64,000 bases of DNA from Bosea sp. F3-2 (GCF_008253865.1 NZ_CP042331.1:3038001-3102000); one strand, 5' to 3'. Shown: positions 26,820 to 36,462, numbered from the stretch's first letter. Notes: generated from the sequence alone by a model not told the origin. Numbers and translations: made by a program.

Positions 26820-27728
26820 TCAGGCGACGACCAGTTTCGCGGGGTCGATCTCGAAAACGACGGGATAGAAGGTGCTCCAGCGGTTCCAGCGCTGCGTCCC
26901 CGCCTCGCTGACCGCCCAGAGCTTGCCGTCCGGCGCATGGCCGAGGTCTTCGATCCCGCCCGGAGCCGCGTAATGCGCCAGGAGGGCGCCGGTGCGGCTG
27001 TCGAGCCTCGACAGGAATGCGGGCCGATTGCCGGCGCTCTGCGATATCCAGATGCTCCCCTCATCGCCGAAGGTCGCGCCCTGCGCGAAGAGCGGCAATG
27101 GGATCGTCGTCTCCGCATCCGCCAGGCTGATCGTCGCCTCGCTCTCGGACAGCACCCGGGCGACCGGCACGGCATGGAGGCTGGGCGTGCCCTCGCGGCG
27201 GAAGGGACCGAACCAGAGCCTGTCGCCCGACGCGGCAAGGAAGGAAGGCCCCATGGCCTTGTCGACGCGCGCCTCCTTCAGCGGCACACATTCGCCGCTG
27301 CGGCAGGATTCCCTGAAATCGAGTGCGAGCAGACGTCCCGAATTGGTAACGAACAACGTGTCCTCGACCATGGCGAGGCCGCCCGGATGGCCGTAGGTCG
27401 CCGGCAAGGCGAAACTGCCGAGCAGGCGCCCATCGGTGCGGGACAGGCGAAAGAGCTGGGACGGGCCATTGTCCTGATCACGCTCGGTGCTGCGGTACGC
27501 CGCGATCAGGATCTCGTCCCGATAGACCGTCAGACCCTGCGGAATGTAGCCTTCGTTCAACCCCGGAGACCAGTAGCGGCGACCGATGGCAGGCTCGTTG
27601 GGCACGGCGCTGAGCTCGCGCATGTCGTAACCCGGCGCGTCGCCGGGCAAGGACGGACGCGCCAAAGCAGCGGGAGCCAGGCAGAAACCCGCGCCCGCCG
27701 CCAAGAGACCGCGGCGATCCACGATCAC
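26820..27728 (-). CDS. Tat-type periplasmic protein, probable beta-propeller
   Basis: 302 residues from the GTG at 27726-27728, four bases after the stop of the upstream gene. The N-terminus VIVDRRGLLAAGAGFCLAPAALA looks like a Tat or Sec signal with a twin Arg. The mature part has regularly spaced blocks such as LNEGYIPQGLTVYRDEILIAAY, YGHPGGLAMVEDTLFVTNSGRLLAL and GATFGDEGSIWISQ, which suggests a repeat-blade propeller of the SMP-30/NHL kind. No catalytic residues can be named. Longer upstream readings overlap the neighbouring gene and are rejected. Confidence 0.7.
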   Translation of the reverse strand: MIVDRRGLLAAGAGFCLAPAALARPSLPGDAPGYDMRELSAVPNEPAIGRRYWSPGLNEGYIPQGLTVYRDEILIAAYRSTERDQDNGPSQLFRLSRTDGRLLGSFALPATYGHPGGLAMVEDTLFVTNSGRLLALDFRESCRSGECVPLKEARVDKAMGPSFLAASGDRLWFGPFRREGTPSLHAVPVARVLSESEATISLADAETTIPLPLFAQGATFGDEGSIWISQSAGNRPAFLSRLDSRTGALLAHYAAPGGIEDLGHAPDGKLWAVSEAGTQRWNRWSTFYPVVFEIDPAKLVVA

Positions 27729-27732
27729 GATT

Positions 27733-28341
27733 TCAGCGCCCGTGCTCCGCCCATTCGAGCGCTTCCTCCAACCGATCATCGCCCCAGAACAACTCACCAT
27801 CGCCAGCGACGAAGAAGGGCGCGCCGAAGATGCCGATCGACTTAGCATATTCGATCTCGGCGCGCAGGCGCCCCTTGATTTCCTCGCTGCGGGAAAGCGG
27901 CATGGCGACACCGGGCTCACCACCCGCCTCCTTCAGCGCCGCCGTCAGCACCGCCTCCTCGGAGATGTTCTTGCCCTCGCAGAACTGGGCCCGGAACAGA
28001 GCCCGCGAAAAGGCCGGCGTCCACCCCGCATCGCGGCCAGCCAGGGCCAACCGCGCAGCGGTCAGCGAATTCTGGGGAAAATTGTCGGGCTTGACGAAGC
28101 TGAGCCCCTGCCGCCGGGCGCGCCGGGCCGTGTCGCGCCACATATAGCGGCCTTTGCTGGGGTAGAGCGCGAAGGGTGAGCTGTTCCAGCCCTGCGCAGC
28201 AAAGATCGGCCCCAGCAGGAAAGGCCGCCAGCGCAAGGTGACGCCGGCCTCCTCGGCCAGCTTCTCGATTCTGAGGGCGCTCAGGCAGGAATAGGGCGAC
28301 GCGAACTCATACCAGAAGTCCAGAACGGGACGATTCGGCAT
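27733..28341 (-). CDS. 2-hydroxychromene-2-carboxylate isomerase-like, DsbA/GST-kappa fold
   Basis: 202 residues. The start VLDFWYEFASPYSCLSALRIEKL is the HCCA isomerase signature, with the conserved Ser (SPYS) that contacts glutathione. Typical downstream blocks are KPDNFPQNSLTAARLAL and the C-terminal SIGIFGAPFFVAGDGELFWGDDRL. The family isomerises naphthalene-pathway intermediates, but relatives without such pathways are common and no naphthalene genes are near. It probably forms an operon with the following Tat-type protein gene. Confidence 0.88.
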   Translation of the reverse strand: MPNRPVLDFWYEFASPYSCLSALRIEKLAEEAGVTLRWRPFLLGPIFAAQGWNSSPFALYPSKGRYMWRDTARRARRQGLSFVKPDNFPQNSLTAARLALAGRDAGWTPAFSRALFRAQFCEGKNISEEAVLTAALKEAGGEPGVAMPLSRSEEIKGRLRAEIEYAKSIGIFGAPFFVAGDGELFWGDDRLEEALEWAEHGR

Positions 28342-28589
28342 TCAGCCTCCGAACAGGTCGTCATCATCTCGTGTCGCGCACCGTCGAGCCTGAACTCTCC
28401 GGAGCACGACCGCAAGCGCCGCGAATGGACGCTCTCGGAAAGACGGGACGACGCCGTCGCCAACGCCGACCCATCACAGGACGACGCGGGATCGATCAGA
28501 AGGTTCCGATTGCTTCGCCCCGAACCCTGCGATAGTGCGCCATTGCGTCCGAAACGCGGCCCGCGGGCCGCCAGCAGGAAATTGATCAG

Positions 28590-29822
<1,233 letters not shown>

Positions 29823-29832
29823 GCCTATCGAA

Positions 29833-30044
29833 GGTGTCATCCCGTCGCGCTGCGGCACAAAGTGCCGCTGCGCGGACACGGGACCGCGCAACGAGAGAGA
29901 CACGATCACCCGGCGAGGTCAGACCACGCCGGGTTTTCCTTTTCGATCGGCGCGATCTTCCACGCGCGGCGCCAGCTTAATCCGGTTGGCGGTCCCGTGT
30001 CTGCGCAGCGGCATTGCATGCCGCAGCGCGCACGGGATAACACC
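29833..30044. repeat. Large inverted repeat enclosing the argG terminator
   Basis: The left arm (29833-29887, starts GGTGTCATCCCG, ends GACACGGGACCGC) is the near-perfect reverse complement of the right arm (29989-30044). The loop is about 100 nt. Each arm itself contains a GCGGCAC...GTGCCGC or GCGGCAT...ATGCCGC hairpin. The ends read GTGTCATCCCG and CGGGATAACACC, so it may be a distant member of the GTCAT...ATGAC family. Confidence 0.8.
29909..29943 (+). terminator. Rho-independent terminator of argG
   Basis: Stem CCCGGCG (29909-29915) and CGCCGGG (29927-29933), followed by TTTTCCTTTTC on the plus strand. It lies in the loop of the large inverted repeat. Confidence 0.82.
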
Positions 30045-30106
30045 CTGCATGAACCGCCGCCGCGTTCGCGCGTTCAGCACTCACCGATCAATGTGAGTGC
30101 TCCTGC

Positions 30107-30457
30107 ATGCTCCGCGTCCTCGTCCCTGCCCTGATCTCCGCCGTCCTCTCCATGCCTGCCCCGGCACAGGAAGTCCCGCCGAAGAGCGAAAAGCCAGCGA
30201 CGCCCGAGGTCGCCACCTGCAAGACGGTAGCCTTGCAGGCGCTCCACGCCAGGGAGCCGGAGATCAAGGACATCTATATCGACGAGGACGGTGCCACCGT
30301 TGCGGTCTCGGAATTGAAGATCGAGGGGATCCCCGTGATGCGGATCGTCATGGCCGAGGCCTATCTGCGGACCGACCGCTCGGACAAACCGCGCCGCTTC
30401 CTCTGCCTGCTCGGCGAGAAGAACAAGGTCCTGCTGACCTTCTTTACCGCACGCTAG
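30107..30457 (+). CDS. Small secreted protein of unknown function
   Basis: 116 residues. MLRVLVPALISAVLSMPAPAQ is a signal peptide with a clear AQ cleavage end. The mature part is charged, with two cysteines (ATCKTVAL and FLCLLGEK) that could form a disulfide, and no family is recognised. An ATG at 30107 follows GTGCTCCTGC without a strong ribosome-binding site. The stop codon TAG at 30455 is the first base triplet of a hairpin repeat. Confidence 0.7.
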   Translation: MLRVLVPALISAVLSMPAPAQEVPPKSEKPATPEVATCKTVALQALHAREPEIKDIYIDEDGATVAVSELKIEGIPVMRIVMAEAYLRTDRSDKPRRFLCLLGEKNKVLLTFFTAR

Positions 30458-30558
30458 ATCGCCGCGCATCCCTTCGGGAGCGAAGTGGCGATCTAACTCT
30501 TTGTTTGAGCGTCGGATTTCTCCGAAAAGTGGACTCCACTTTTCGCCCGATGCTCTAG
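30455..30558. repeat. CTCTAG-family repeat element, copy 1
   Basis: It begins with a perfect 9-bp hairpin TAGATCGCC...GGCGATCTA (30455-30495) with a CCC-TTCG-GGG inner stem. AACTCTTTGTTTGAGC follows, then a perfect GAAAAGTGGA-C-TCCACTTTTC palindrome and the terminal GATGCTCTAG. The second half recurs at 31878-31942. Confidence 0.8.
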
Positions 30559-30608
30559 AGGCTTTCCCGACCGGATCGGACTTGCATTGGGGACGGAGCA
30601 GGCAGCCC

Positions 30609-30854
30609 TCAGGGCTCGTCGATGACCTCGGTCGAGGGACGGTCATGGCCGTCGGCCAGTTCCTCGTGCCACTGGCCGTCCTTGTCCTGATAAACGATGC
30701 CATCGGTGTGGCCGGCGATCGTCTGACGGGCGGCCGCCCGCGTGGCGGCCTTCAGCGCCGCCTCATGCGAACGGAAGGTTTCCGACAGCACGTCGCCGAC
30801 CTTATAGGCCCATCCGCCATCGTGCTCGACGATCTCGTACCTGACCAAGGCCAT
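30609..30854 (-). CDS. Small DUF2188-like protein
   Basis: 81 residues, ATG at 30852-30854 with GGAGGACATGCG upstream. The pattern YEIVEHDGGWAYKVGDVLSE followed by TFRSHEAALKAATRAA and GIVYQDKDGQWHEE fits the DUF2188 layout (Trp and hydrophobics, then an Ala-rich helix, then a DG turn). Function unknown. It lies 54 nt downstream of fabI on the same strand and may be co-transcribed. Confidence 0.72.
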   Translation of the reverse strand: MALVRYEIVEHDGGWAYKVGDVLSETFRSHEAALKAATRAAARQTIAGHTDGIVYQDKDGQWHEELADGHDRPSTEVIDEP

Positions 30855-30908
30855 CGCATGTCCTCCTTCCGATCCGGGGAGAACGATGGTCCCGTCACAG
30901 GGTTCCGT

Positions 30909-31742
30909 CTACTCCCCGTTGCCGCTGTCGGCAGCACGCAGACTTTCGAGCGTCGGCATCGAAGTGATGTGATAGCCGGCGTCGATGTGGTGGACGTCAC
31001 CTGTGACGCCACCAGACAGGTCAGAAAGATAGTATAGCGCCGAGCCGCCGATCTCATCGAGCGAGACCGATTTGCGCAGTGGCGAATTGGCCCGCTGCCA
31101 GGTCAGCATGGCGCGCGCATCGGAGATGCCGGCCCCAGCCAGCGTCCGCACCGGTCCGGGCGAGAGCGCGTTCACGCGGATGCCACGCGGGCCGTAGTCG
31201 CCGGCGAGATAACGCACGCTCGCCTCGAGCGCCGCCTTGGCCACGCCCATGACATTGTAGTTCGGCATGATCCGGGTCGAGCCACCATAGGTCAGCGTGA
31301 TCATGCTGCCGCCCTTCGGCATCCGCTCGGCGGCGCGCTTGGCGATCTCGGTGAAGGAGAAGCAGGAGATCACCATGGTGCGCGAGAAGTTCTCGCGCGA
31401 GGTGTCGGCATAGAGGCCCTTGAGCTCGTTCTTGTCCGAGAAGCCGATGGCGTGGACGACGAAGTCGAGCGTGTTGCGCTCGGGATCACCGCCCCAGGCC
31501 TGGTCGAGCGCCGCGAAGGCCGCATCGACCGAAGCGATGTCCTCGACATCGCAGGGGATGACCAGCTTCGAGCCGAGGCCCTCCGCCAGCGGCCGGACGC
31601 GCTTGCCGAGCGCATCGCCCTGATAGGTAAAGGCGACTTCGGCGCCATGCGCATGAAGGGTGCGGGCGATGCCCCAGGCAATCGAGTTCTGGTTGGCGAC
31701 ACCCATGATGAGGCCGCGCTTGTTATGCATCAGCGGGAGCAT
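30909..31742 (-). CDS. fabI: NADH-dependent enoyl-ACP reductase
   Basis: Last reductive step of fatty-acid elongation; an SDR enzyme, 277 residues. N-terminal nucleotide block GLIMGVANQNSIAWGIA. Catalytic residues Tyr152 (LTYGG), Tyr162 and Lys169 (NYNVMGVAKAALE) keep the E. coli spacing. C-terminal GVTGDVHHIDAGYHIT is typical. It follows fabB and a DUF3303 gene on the same strand, separated by a repeat element. Alphaproteobacteria often carry more than one FabI; this is the copy in the fabA-fabB cluster. Confidence 0.97.
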   Translation of the reverse strand: MLPLMHNKRGLIMGVANQNSIAWGIARTLHAHGAEVAFTYQGDALGKRVRPLAEGLGSKLVIPCDVEDIASVDAAFAALDQAWGGDPERNTLDFVVHAIGFSDKNELKGLYADTSRENFSRTMVISCFSFTEIAKRAAERMPKGGSMITLTYGGSTRIMPNYNVMGVAKAALEASVRYLAGDYGPRGIRVNALSPGPVRTLAGAGISDARAMLTWQRANSPLRKSVSLDEIGGSALYYLSDLSGGVTGDVHHIDAGYHITSMPTLESLRAADSGNGE

Positions 31743-31877
31743 GGCACACTCTGAAAGGGATCTTCAGGATCTGGTCGGATGGCGGGAGAAAAGGAAAACG
31801 CTTGGTAACTCTGGCTCGTCAAGCCTGAACGGCACCTGGTGATTGCACACCCGTTGCACGGGTAGCAAACGCAGCAC

Positions 31878-31942
31878 AACTCTTTGTTTGATCGCATTTT
31901 CTTCACGCGAACCGGTATCCACTTCGCTCGAAAATGCTCTAG
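31878..31942. repeat. CTCTAG-family repeat element, copy 2
   Basis: AACTCTTTGTTTGATCGC, TTCTTCACGCGAACCGG, TATCCACTTCGCTCG and AATGCTCTAG follow in the same order as at 30495-30558. Its final CTA provides the stop codon (TAG on the minus strand, 31939-31941) of the neighbouring DUF3303 gene. Confidence 0.8.
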
Positions 31943-32208
31943 GATTTCAGCACCGCGGCAACCGTTGCCTTCGACGTCGCGACGGGCACGATCTCGAAGC
32001 GGGCAAGGTCGCTCCACCGCAGGACCCATTCCTGCAACAAGGCGACATCGTCGCATTCCATGATCTGGAAGCAGCGACCCAGATCGGCGGCGACCCAGCT
32101 TTCGACGAAGCGCAAGCCTTCCGGCGCCATGCGCCCGCGTTCCTGGAAGCGGGCATAGACATCCTTCACGCGGGCCTGATCGAAATGCTCGATCACCATG
32201 AAGAGCAT
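31939..32208 (-). CDS. DUF3303 domain-containing protein
   Basis: 89 residues: MLFMVIEHFDQARVKDVYAR, FQERGRMAPEGLRFVESWV, RCFQIMECDDVALLQEWVLRW. The order of these blocks fits the DUF3303 family of small cytoplasmic proteins with a dimeric alpha/beta barrel-like fold. Function unknown. It starts 7 nt after the fabB stop, so it is in the fab operon. Its last codons run into a repeat element that supplies the stop. Confidence 0.85.
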   Translation of the reverse strand: MLFMVIEHFDQARVKDVYARFQERGRMAPEGLRFVESWVAADLGRCFQIMECDDVALLQEWVLRWSDLARFEIVPVATSKATVAAVLKS

Positions 32209-32215
32209 GGCGGCC

Positions 32216-33442
32216 TCAGGCCTCCAGGCGCTTCATCACGATGGTGGCGTTGGTGCCACCGAAACCGAAGGAGTTGGAGAGGACGCAGCCGAGGCCGGCA
32301 TTGTCGATGCGCTTGCGCACGATCGGCATGTCGGCAAAGGCCGGGTCAAGCTCCTCGATATGGGCGCTCTCGCAGATGAAATCGTTGTTGAGCATCAACA
32401 GCGAGTAGATCGCCTCCTGCACACCGGTCGCACCGAGCGAATGGCCGGTGAGCGACTTGGTCGCGGAGATCGGCGGGCTCTTCTCACCGGCGCCGAACAC
32501 GGCACGGATCGCCTCGATCTCCTTGCCGTCGCCGACGGGCGTCGAGGTGCCGTGCGGATTGATGTAGTCGACCTTGGCCTTCACGCCCTGGAGCGCCATG
32601 CGCATGCAGCGCTCCGCGCCCTCGCCCGAGGGAGCGACCATGTCGTAGCCGTCGGAGGTCGCACCGTAGCCGACGATCTCGCCATAGATCTTGGCGCCGC
32701 GCGCCCTGGCATGCTCCAGCTCTTCCAGCACGACGACGCCGGCGCCACCGGCGATGACGAAGCCGTCGCGCCGGACGTCATAGGCACGGGAGGCGACCGC
32801 GGGGCGATCGTTGAAGTCGGAGGACATCGCGCCCATGGCGTCGAAGAGGACGGAGAGCGTCCAGTCCAGCTCCTCGCAGCCGCCGGCGAAGATCATGTCC
32901 TGCTTGCCCCACTGGATCAGCTCGTAGGCGTTGCCGATGCAATGGTTCGAAGTCGCGCAGGCCGAGGAGATCGAATAGTTGACGCCCTTGATCTTGAACC
33001 AGGTCGCAAGCGTGGCCGAGGCCGTCGAGGACATGCCCTTCGGCACGGCGAAGGGGCCGACCTTCTTCGAAGAGCCGCTCTCGCGGGCCTTGTCATAGGC
33101 GTCGATCAGCGCGCGGGTCGAGGGACCGCCCGAACCCATGACGATGCCGGTGCGCTCGTTGCTGACTTCGGCCGGCTCGAGCCCGGCGTCGACGATCGCC
33201 TGCTCCATCGCGACCTGATTCCAGGCGGAACCGCCGCCGTGGAAGCGCATGGCGCGCCGGTCGAGCACGGTCGCGGGATCAAGCGTGGGCACGCCGGCGA
33301 CCTGGCTGCGGAAGCCGTGCGCGGCGAATTCGGCGACATGGGAAATGCCCGATTTCGCCTCGTGCAGCGAGGCCAGGACCTCCTGCGTGTTGTTGCCGAT
33401 GGATGAGACGATGCCCATCCCGGTGACGACGACGCGTCTCAT
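32216..33442 (-). CDS. fabB: Beta-ketoacyl-ACP synthase I
   Basis: Condensing enzyme needed to elongate unsaturated fatty acids. 408 residues, ATG at 33440-33442 with GGAGTGAAGCGAGC upstream. Catalytic Cys162 lies in [14 protein letters not shown]; the two active-site His residues are in [11 protein letters not shown] and [13 protein letters not shown]. Full length. It lies between fabA and fabI, the standard set for the anaerobic unsaturated fatty-acid route. Confidence 0.97.
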   Translation of the reverse strand: MRRVVVTGMGIVSSIGNNTQEVLASLHEAKSGISHVAEFAAHGFRSQVAGVPTLDPATVLDRRAMRFHGGGSAWNQVAMEQAIVDAGLEPAEVSNERTGIVMGSGGPSTRALIDAYDKARESGSSKKVGPFAVPKGMSSTASATLATWFKIKGVNYSISSACATSNHCIGNAYELIQWGKQDMIFAGGCEELDWTLSVLFDAMGAMSSDFNDRPAVASRAYDVRRDGFVIAGGAGVVVLEELEHARARGAKIYGEIVGYGATSDGYDMVAPSGEGAERCMRMALQGVKAKVDYINPHGTSTPVGDGKEIEAIRAVFGAGEKSPPISATKSLTGHSLGATGVQEAIYSLLMLNNDFICESAHIEELDPAFADMPIVRKRIDNAGLGCVLSNSFGFGGTNATIVMKRLEA

Positions 33443-33554
33443 GCTCGCTTCACTCCAGCTGTCAGCACGCAGCGGGGCTGGCCCGCCACTCTGGATTCAT
33501 ACCGCGCAAATGGACCGAGCGGCAGTTGCGCGCAAGGTCGCGGTGCGTTTTTCC

Positions 33555-34067
33555 TCAGGCCGCTTCCGGCTTGAACAGGCCGACGCGCATGTCGCTGACC
33601 GTATAGATGCGCTTGCCGTCCGCCTCGAGCCAGCCATCGGCAATGCCGAGCACGAGCTTCGACTTGAAGACGCGCTTGAAATCCACGCCATAGACGACGC
33701 GCTTGACCGTCGGCAGCACCTGATCGGCGAACTTCACCTCGCCGACGCCGAGAGCGCGGCCGCGGCCCGGCAGGCCGAGCCAGCCGAGGAAGAAGCCGGT
33801 GAGCTGCCAGAGCGCGTCGAGGCCGAGGCAGCCCGGCATCACCGGATCACCCTTGAAATGGCAGTCGAAGAACCAGAGATCGGGCTTGATGTCGAATTCG
33901 GCGCGGACGAGGCCCTTGCCGTGCTCGCCGCCCTCTTCGGCGATCTCGGTGATGCGGTCGAACATCAGCATCGGCGGCAGCGGCAGCTGCGCATTGCCCG
34001 GCCCGAACAGTTCCCCGCGACCACAGGCGAGGATCTCCTCGTAGCTGAAAGACGACTGACGCTGCAT
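33555..34067 (-). CDS. fabA: Bifunctional 3-hydroxydecanoyl-ACP dehydratase/isomerase
   Basis: Introduces the cis double bond in unsaturated fatty-acid synthesis. 170 residues from the ATG at 34065-34067, preceded by AGGAGCGGAACGGG. Catalytic His70 ([15 protein letters not shown]) and Asp84 (LDALWQL) sit at exactly the same positions as in E. coli. A longer upstream reading lacks family similarity. It is first in fabA-fabB-DUF3303-fabI and divergent from irr. Confidence 0.97.
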   Translation of the reverse strand: MQRQSSFSYEEILACGRGELFGPGNAQLPLPPMLMFDRITEIAEEGGEHGKGLVRAEFDIKPDLWFFDCHFKGDPVMPGCLGLDALWQLTGFFLGWLGLPGRGRALGVGEVKFADQVLPTVKRVVYGVDFKRVFKSKLVLGIADGWLEADGKRIYTVSDMRVGLFKPEAA

Positions 34068-34355
34068 TCCCGTTCCGCTCCTTTGCGCCGGCTGGATTCG
34101 GCACGGCGTATTCTGCGCCGTGCCTAACACGGCGGGAACCGGAAACAAAAGGGCGCAGGCACGTCGACCCACACGCCAACGTCAAAAACAGCGATCGCCA
34201 TGCGCCAGATCAAAGCCTTCATGGCCATCATAGGCTAGGAAGTCGGCGTCATGCTTGCGACGGCGAAGCCGAGGTCCTACATTTCCTAGAATGATTTCAA
34301 TCAATCGGCGGAGCTATGGGCGCCCGTTGCGAAAGATGCGAGAACGAGAATTGGC

Positions 34356-34820
34356 ATGAGCGATCTGACTTCGCAAAACCAGGGCGACGGGTCGGTTGTG
34401 CGGCAGGGCTGCCCCTTCCACGACGTCCGGCAAAAATTGAGGCGCGTCGGCCTGCGGCCGACCCGTCAGCGCGTCTCGCTCGGCTGGGTCCTTTTCGCCA
34501 AGGGCCAGCGCCATGTCAGCGCCGAGATGCTCTATGAAGAGGCGATGAAGGAGCGGATCCCGGTTTCGCTGGCGACGATCTACAACACACTGCGCCAGTT
34601 CACCGAGGCAGGCCTCCTGCGCGAGCTGACGCTCGACGGCGCCAAGGCCTATTTCGACACCGCCGATCATGAGCATCACCATTTCGTCGTGGAAGGCGAG
34701 AACCGGGTCATCGACATTCCGGCGCAGGAGATCGACGTCGCCAGCCTGCCGACGCCGCCCGAGGGTTACGAGATCGCCCGCGTCGACGTCGTCGTGCGGC
34801 TGCGCAAGATTGACGGCTGA
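34356..34820 (+). CDS. irr: Iron response regulator Irr (Fur family)
   Basis: Heme-sensing Fur-type repressor that controls iron and heme genes in rhizobia and relatives. 154 residues. The winged-helix part contains LRPTRQRVSLGWVLF and VSLATIYNTLRQFTEAGLL. The heme motif Cys19-Pro20 (QGCPFHDV) and the His cluster DHEHHHF (104-110, His107-109) identify the heme-degraded, Bradyrhizobium-type Irr rather than Fur. It is divergent from fabA, a neighbourhood conserved in several Hyphomicrobiales. TTCCTAGAATGATTTC about 65 nt upstream loosely resembles an iron-control element, but this is weak. Confidence 0.95.
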   Translation: MSDLTSQNQGDGSVVRQGCPFHDVRQKLRRVGLRPTRQRVSLGWVLFAKGQRHVSAEMLYEEAMKERIPVSLATIYNTLRQFTEAGLLRELTLDGAKAYFDTADHEHHHFVVEGENRVIDIPAQEIDVASLPTPPEGYEIARVDVVVRLRKIDG

Positions 34821-34847
34821 ACCGGCCTCCTTTCGCTCGAAAGGTCG

Positions 34848-35630
34848 ATGACGATGCTTTCTCCCCGCGCCCCAATCTCGCGGCGGGCCTTCGCGGGGGT
34901 GGTTTTCGCTGCGGCTCTTCCGGCGATCCCTGCCGTTGCGGCGCCACGGACGCTGAGCGGGAGCGTGTCCTATCGCGAGCGCATGCTGCTGCCCCCCGGC
35001 GCGATCATCGAGGTCAAGCTCCTCGATATCTCCCTGGCCGATGCACCGGCGCGCACCATCGCCGAAACCCGTGTCTCCGGACAGCGCATCCCGGCGCCCT
35101 GGACGCTGCGTTTCGATTCGCGTCAGATCGAGCCGCGGCGCAGCTACGCGCTGCAGGCGCGCATCCTCGATCGCGGTCAGCTGCTCTTCACCACCACCGA
35201 ACGACACAGCGTCTTCGCAGGCGGGCCGAACAATACCGAAATCTGGGTCCAGCGCGTGGCCGCGCAGGTTCAGCCTGCCACGCAGGCCTCATCCCCCATC
35301 GGGAGTTGGCGCCTCGCCAGCCTCGGCGGCGCCGAGACGCCGGATTCGATCATGACCGTCATCACCATCGCTGACGATGGCAAGGTGTCCGGCCGCGGCG
35401 GCTGCAACGGTTTCGGCGGCAACGCGACCGTCCGGGGGCGGACAATCCGGTTCTCGCGCATGATCTCGACGATGATGGCCTGCGCACCCGACGTGATGAA
35501 TCAGGAGCAGCGCTTCCTCAAGACTCTCGAGCGGGTCCAGCGCTGGAGCATCGAGCGTCGCACGGGGCGGCTCGTCCTGCTCGACCCGGGAGCCCGGCCG
35601 CTGATGACGCTAGAGCACGCGCCGATCTGA
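34848..35630 (+). CDS. YbaY-like plus META domain secreted protein
   Basis: 260 residues, ATG at 34848 after GAAAGGTCG. Signal peptide with twin Arg (ISRRAFAGVVFAAALPAIPAVAA). Residues ~33-135 look like the YbaY family (LSGSVSYRERMLLPPGAIIEVKL). Residues ~148-255 are a META/HslJ domain with TVITIADDGKVSGRGGCNGF and MACAPDVMNQEQRFLKTLERV. These two are often separate proteins; together they suggest a periplasmic heat-shock or novobiocin-resistance-type protein. The last six codons lie inside a repeat element. Confidence 0.85.
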   Translation: MTMLSPRAPISRRAFAGVVFAAALPAIPAVAAPRTLSGSVSYRERMLLPPGAIIEVKLLDISLADAPARTIAETRVSGQRIPAPWTLRFDSRQIEPRRSYALQARILDRGQLLFTTTERHSVFAGGPNNTEIWVQRVAAQVQPATQASSPIGSWRLASLGGAETPDSIMTVITIADDGKVSGRGGCNGFGGNATVRGRTIRFSRMISTMMACAPDVMNQEQRFLKTLERVQRWSIERRTGRLVLLDPGARPLMTLEHAPI

Positions 35631-35727
35631 CTGCAACGCAGTCAGATCGGAGAACGCGTTCTCTCACTTAAGTTGAGAGACGGATTCACCGATCAGGTTG
35701 GTTCAACCTGATCGGATCCGGCTCTAG
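35610..35727. repeat. Composite element: four hairpins in tandem with CTAGAGC/GCTCTAG ends
   Basis: Bounded by CTAGAGC (35610-35616) and GCTCTAG (35721-35727), perfect inverted ends. Inside, in order: CGATCTGACTGC-AAC-GCAGTCAGATCG, the palindrome GAGAACGCGTTCTC, CTCTCACTTAAGTTGAGAG, and CCGATCAGGTTG-GTT-CAACCTGATCGG. It overlaps the 3' end of the YbaY-META gene and reaches to 31 nt from the end of the convergent SH3 gene. Confidence 0.85.
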
Positions 35728-35757
35728 TCCAGCAGTAACACCGGCAGCCGGCCCGTC

Positions 35758-36288
35758 TCAGTCGACCTTCTCGTTCGGATAGACGCCCCAGAGGCGCTCC
35801 TGGCGGATAAAGCCGGTGATGTTGCCGACGCTGACGCGGCACCAGGCATTGGCGCAGGAGGCGACATTCGTGACGACCCCTGCCTGCAGCCGGGCGACCG
35901 GGTTCGCGTCCTCCGATGCACTGCTGCGCATCGGGAACACCTCGTCCTTGTTCCGGGACCACGGCGCCACGAGCGCGGTGCGGCGCCCGGACAGCAGGCT
36001 GTGCAGCACCCAGCCCTCGGTGCCGTCGGCATCGCGCACCCGGCGCCAGGTCTCGAATTCCGCCGTTACTTCGACCGGCAGCCCGGCGCGCTGATAGACC
36101 CAGCGGGTGCGATGCTCCTTCGACGGCCCCTCGCGCAAATTCACCCGGTCCGTCTTCAAGCTGACATAGCGCGGCACGGGCAGGCCGGTGACGGAGCCCG
36201 CCTGCATGTCCTGCGCGGCCGCAGTGAGCGACGAGCCGACGAAGAGAGCGCCGATCAGGGCGATTTGGCGCATCGTCGTAACCTTCAT
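35758..36288 (-). CDS. Periplasmic bacterial SH3 domain protein
   Basis: 176 residues, ATG at 36286-36288 after GGGAGAACGGCGG. Signal peptide MKVTTMRQIALIGALFVG...TAAAQ. Two SH3-like modules: VSLKTDRVNLREGPSKEHRT with WVYQRAGLPVEVTAEFETW and RVRDADGTEGWVLHSLL, then VARLQAGVVTNVASCANAWC with RVSVGNITGFIRQERLWGV. Such domains usually bind cell-wall peptides. Alternative start at the second Met (MRQIAL). It is convergent with the YbaY-META gene and divergent from the dehydrogenase gene. Confidence 0.88.
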   Translation of the reverse strand: MKVTTMRQIALIGALFVGSSLTAAAQDMQAGSVTGLPVPRYVSLKTDRVNLREGPSKEHRTRWVYQRAGLPVEVTAEFETWRRVRDADGTEGWVLHSLLSGRRTALVAPWSRNKDEVFPMRSSASEDANPVARLQAGVVTNVASCANAWCRVSVGNITGFIRQERLWGVYPNEKVD

Positions 36289-36462
36289 CCGCCGTTCTCC
36301 CTGCTCGGCACCTTGCCCCCGGCCGAAGGGTCAAGTTGTCTTCCGCTGCGCCGCCGCATAGACAACACATGCGGGGCCGCGCAACCGCTTCATTCCTGGG
36401 ACAGCAGGGTTAATGGCTGGTTGAAGACCGCGGCGAATACGGGTGACGGAAGGGTGACCGGC

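Noticed and set aside
36001..36462. N-terminal extension of the 2-hydroxyacid dehydrogenase
   Set aside because: Antisense to the SH3 gene; the ATG at 36463 gives normal length.
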